Source of the DNA: Fidelibacterota bacterium
GTDB lineage: Bacteria; Fidelibacterota; Marinisomatia; SCGC-AAA003-L08; TS1B11
Direction: 5' to 3'
Assembly (NCBI GenBank): GCA_022563485.1
Contig: JADFNF010000001.1
Location: 1 to 60,534, forward strand
Length of the DNA: 60,534 bases
Under the pieces are notes generated by a model, which saw nothing but the letters and a program-made list of their open reading frames with translations, was not told the DNA's origin and did no database searches. The position numbers and the translations under genes were made by a program. Positions 60,253 to 60,534 of this stretch are shown piece after piece; the stretch's first letter is position 1; each line of letters starts with the position of its first letter.

Positions 60253-60534
60253 TTATTCGTCTGGTGGCGGCGTCTGCCGCAGCTCCTTGATCTGGCTGCG
60301 TTGGCGCTTGGCTGTCAGACGCCGCCTTACCGAGGCCTTGGTGGGGGTAGTTTTTACACGCGGCTTGGGCGGCTCTGCGGCCCGGCGGATGAGCGCCACC
60401 AGTCGATCCAGGGCGTCCTGGCGGTTGCGGGCTTGGGTGCGGAATCGCCGGGCCTCGATGGTCAGCACACCATCGCTCGATAGGCGCCGCCCGGCCAGGC
60501 GGGCCAGACGTTGGCGCACCGCATCGGGCAGGGA
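60253..60534 (-). CDS. arfB: Alternative ribosome-rescue factor ArfB (partial)
   Basis: The C-terminal 93 residues, cut by the window end; the catalytic GGQ domain lies beyond it. SLPDAVRQRLARLAGRRLSSDG continues to a tail VKTTPTKASVRRRLTAKRQRS typical of ArfB/YaeJ, where the basic tail plugs the mRNA channel of stalled ribosomes. It converges with the pirin gene with 15 bases between stops. Confidence 0.88.
   Translation of the reverse strand, partial: SLPDAVRQRLARLAGRRLSSDGVLTIEARRFRTQARNRQDALDRLVALIRRAAEPPKPRVKTTPTKASVRRRLTAKRQRSQIKELRQTPPPDE

Noticed and set aside
1-60534. tRNA, rRNA, CRISPR arrays, insertion sequences or prophage genes
   Set aside because: I looked in the gaps and on both strands and found no cloverleaf, repeat-spacer array, transposase or terminal inverted repeats that I could support.

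Overview
The window is a gene-dense chromosomal segment of a Gram-negative bacterium. Outer-membrane barrels, a Wza-type export protein, a heptose adenylyltransferase and an MltD-type transglycosylase all imply an outer membrane. The large tandem-domain surface protein at 47419-51657 ends in the NYPNPFNP + FlgD-like C-terminal sorting domain that is typical of the FCB superphylum (for example Marinimicrobia, KSB1, Ignavibacteria and relatives). Together with moderately high GC, frequent TTG/GTG starts and many ATGA/TTGA gene overlaps, I infer an uncultured FCB lineage, perhaps Marinimicrobia-like. No rRNA, tRNA, CRISPR array, IS element or phage gene is recognisable.

Layout. (1) 1-730: a RelE/ParE-RHH toxin-antitoxin pair on the minus strand with its own promoter and three 10-bp-spaced operator repeats. 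(2) 731-5164: a minus-strand peroxide/redox operon, perR - peroxiredoxin - rubrerythrin - GlpC/HdrD-like Fe-S protein - DUF3501 - PuuD-like membrane protein. It starts at a perfect PerR/Fur-type palindrome and ends at a clear intrinsic terminator. (3) 5317-8224: an outer-membrane barrel and a YhaM-type exoribonuclease. (4) 8440-19967: a housekeeping run with tightly overlapping genes: NlpC/P60, HNH, trpS, scpA, scpB, rluB, cmk, rpsA, YbbR, tsaD and a VWA-like membrane protein. (5) 20307-34789: a Wzx/Wzy-type surface polysaccharide locus (export, chain length, polymerase, flippase, glycosyltransferases, a WbpB/D/E-like sugar-modification trio, methyltransferase, epimerase, initiating phosphoglycosyltransferase), with a decayed glycosyltransferase, an AT-rich insert and a leader containing a terminator. 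(6) 34928-47401: serS, plsC, DUF2851, rfaE2, mltD-like, sppA, HU, a 31-residue bS22/mS38-like ribosomal peptide, xseA, xseB, nadK, tatD, rsmA and a DHH phosphoesterase. (7) 47419-51657: the giant surface protein. (8) 52280-55077: amt, a PII protein with an aberrant T-loop, and an outer-membrane porin, preceded by a long leader with a perfect CRP-type site and a TATAAT box. (9) 55199-57901: a soluble PAS hybrid histidine kinase and a small heme-copper-like membrane protein. (10) 58242-60534: MarR, DoxX and pirin genes, with the same 10-bp palindrome upstream of marR and doxX, and the 3-prime part of arfB.

Best leads: the complete PerR-type redox operon combining rubrerythrin, the CCG Fe-S protein, DUF3501 and a cytochrome-less PuuD membrane domain; the amt/PII/porin unit with its lost Tyr51 and CRP-like sites; the paired MarR operators; the tiny ribosomal-protein gene; and the RsmA in which the catalytic NLPY motif reads SLPY. 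All functions are inferred from sequence motifs read by eye; no database search was possible.
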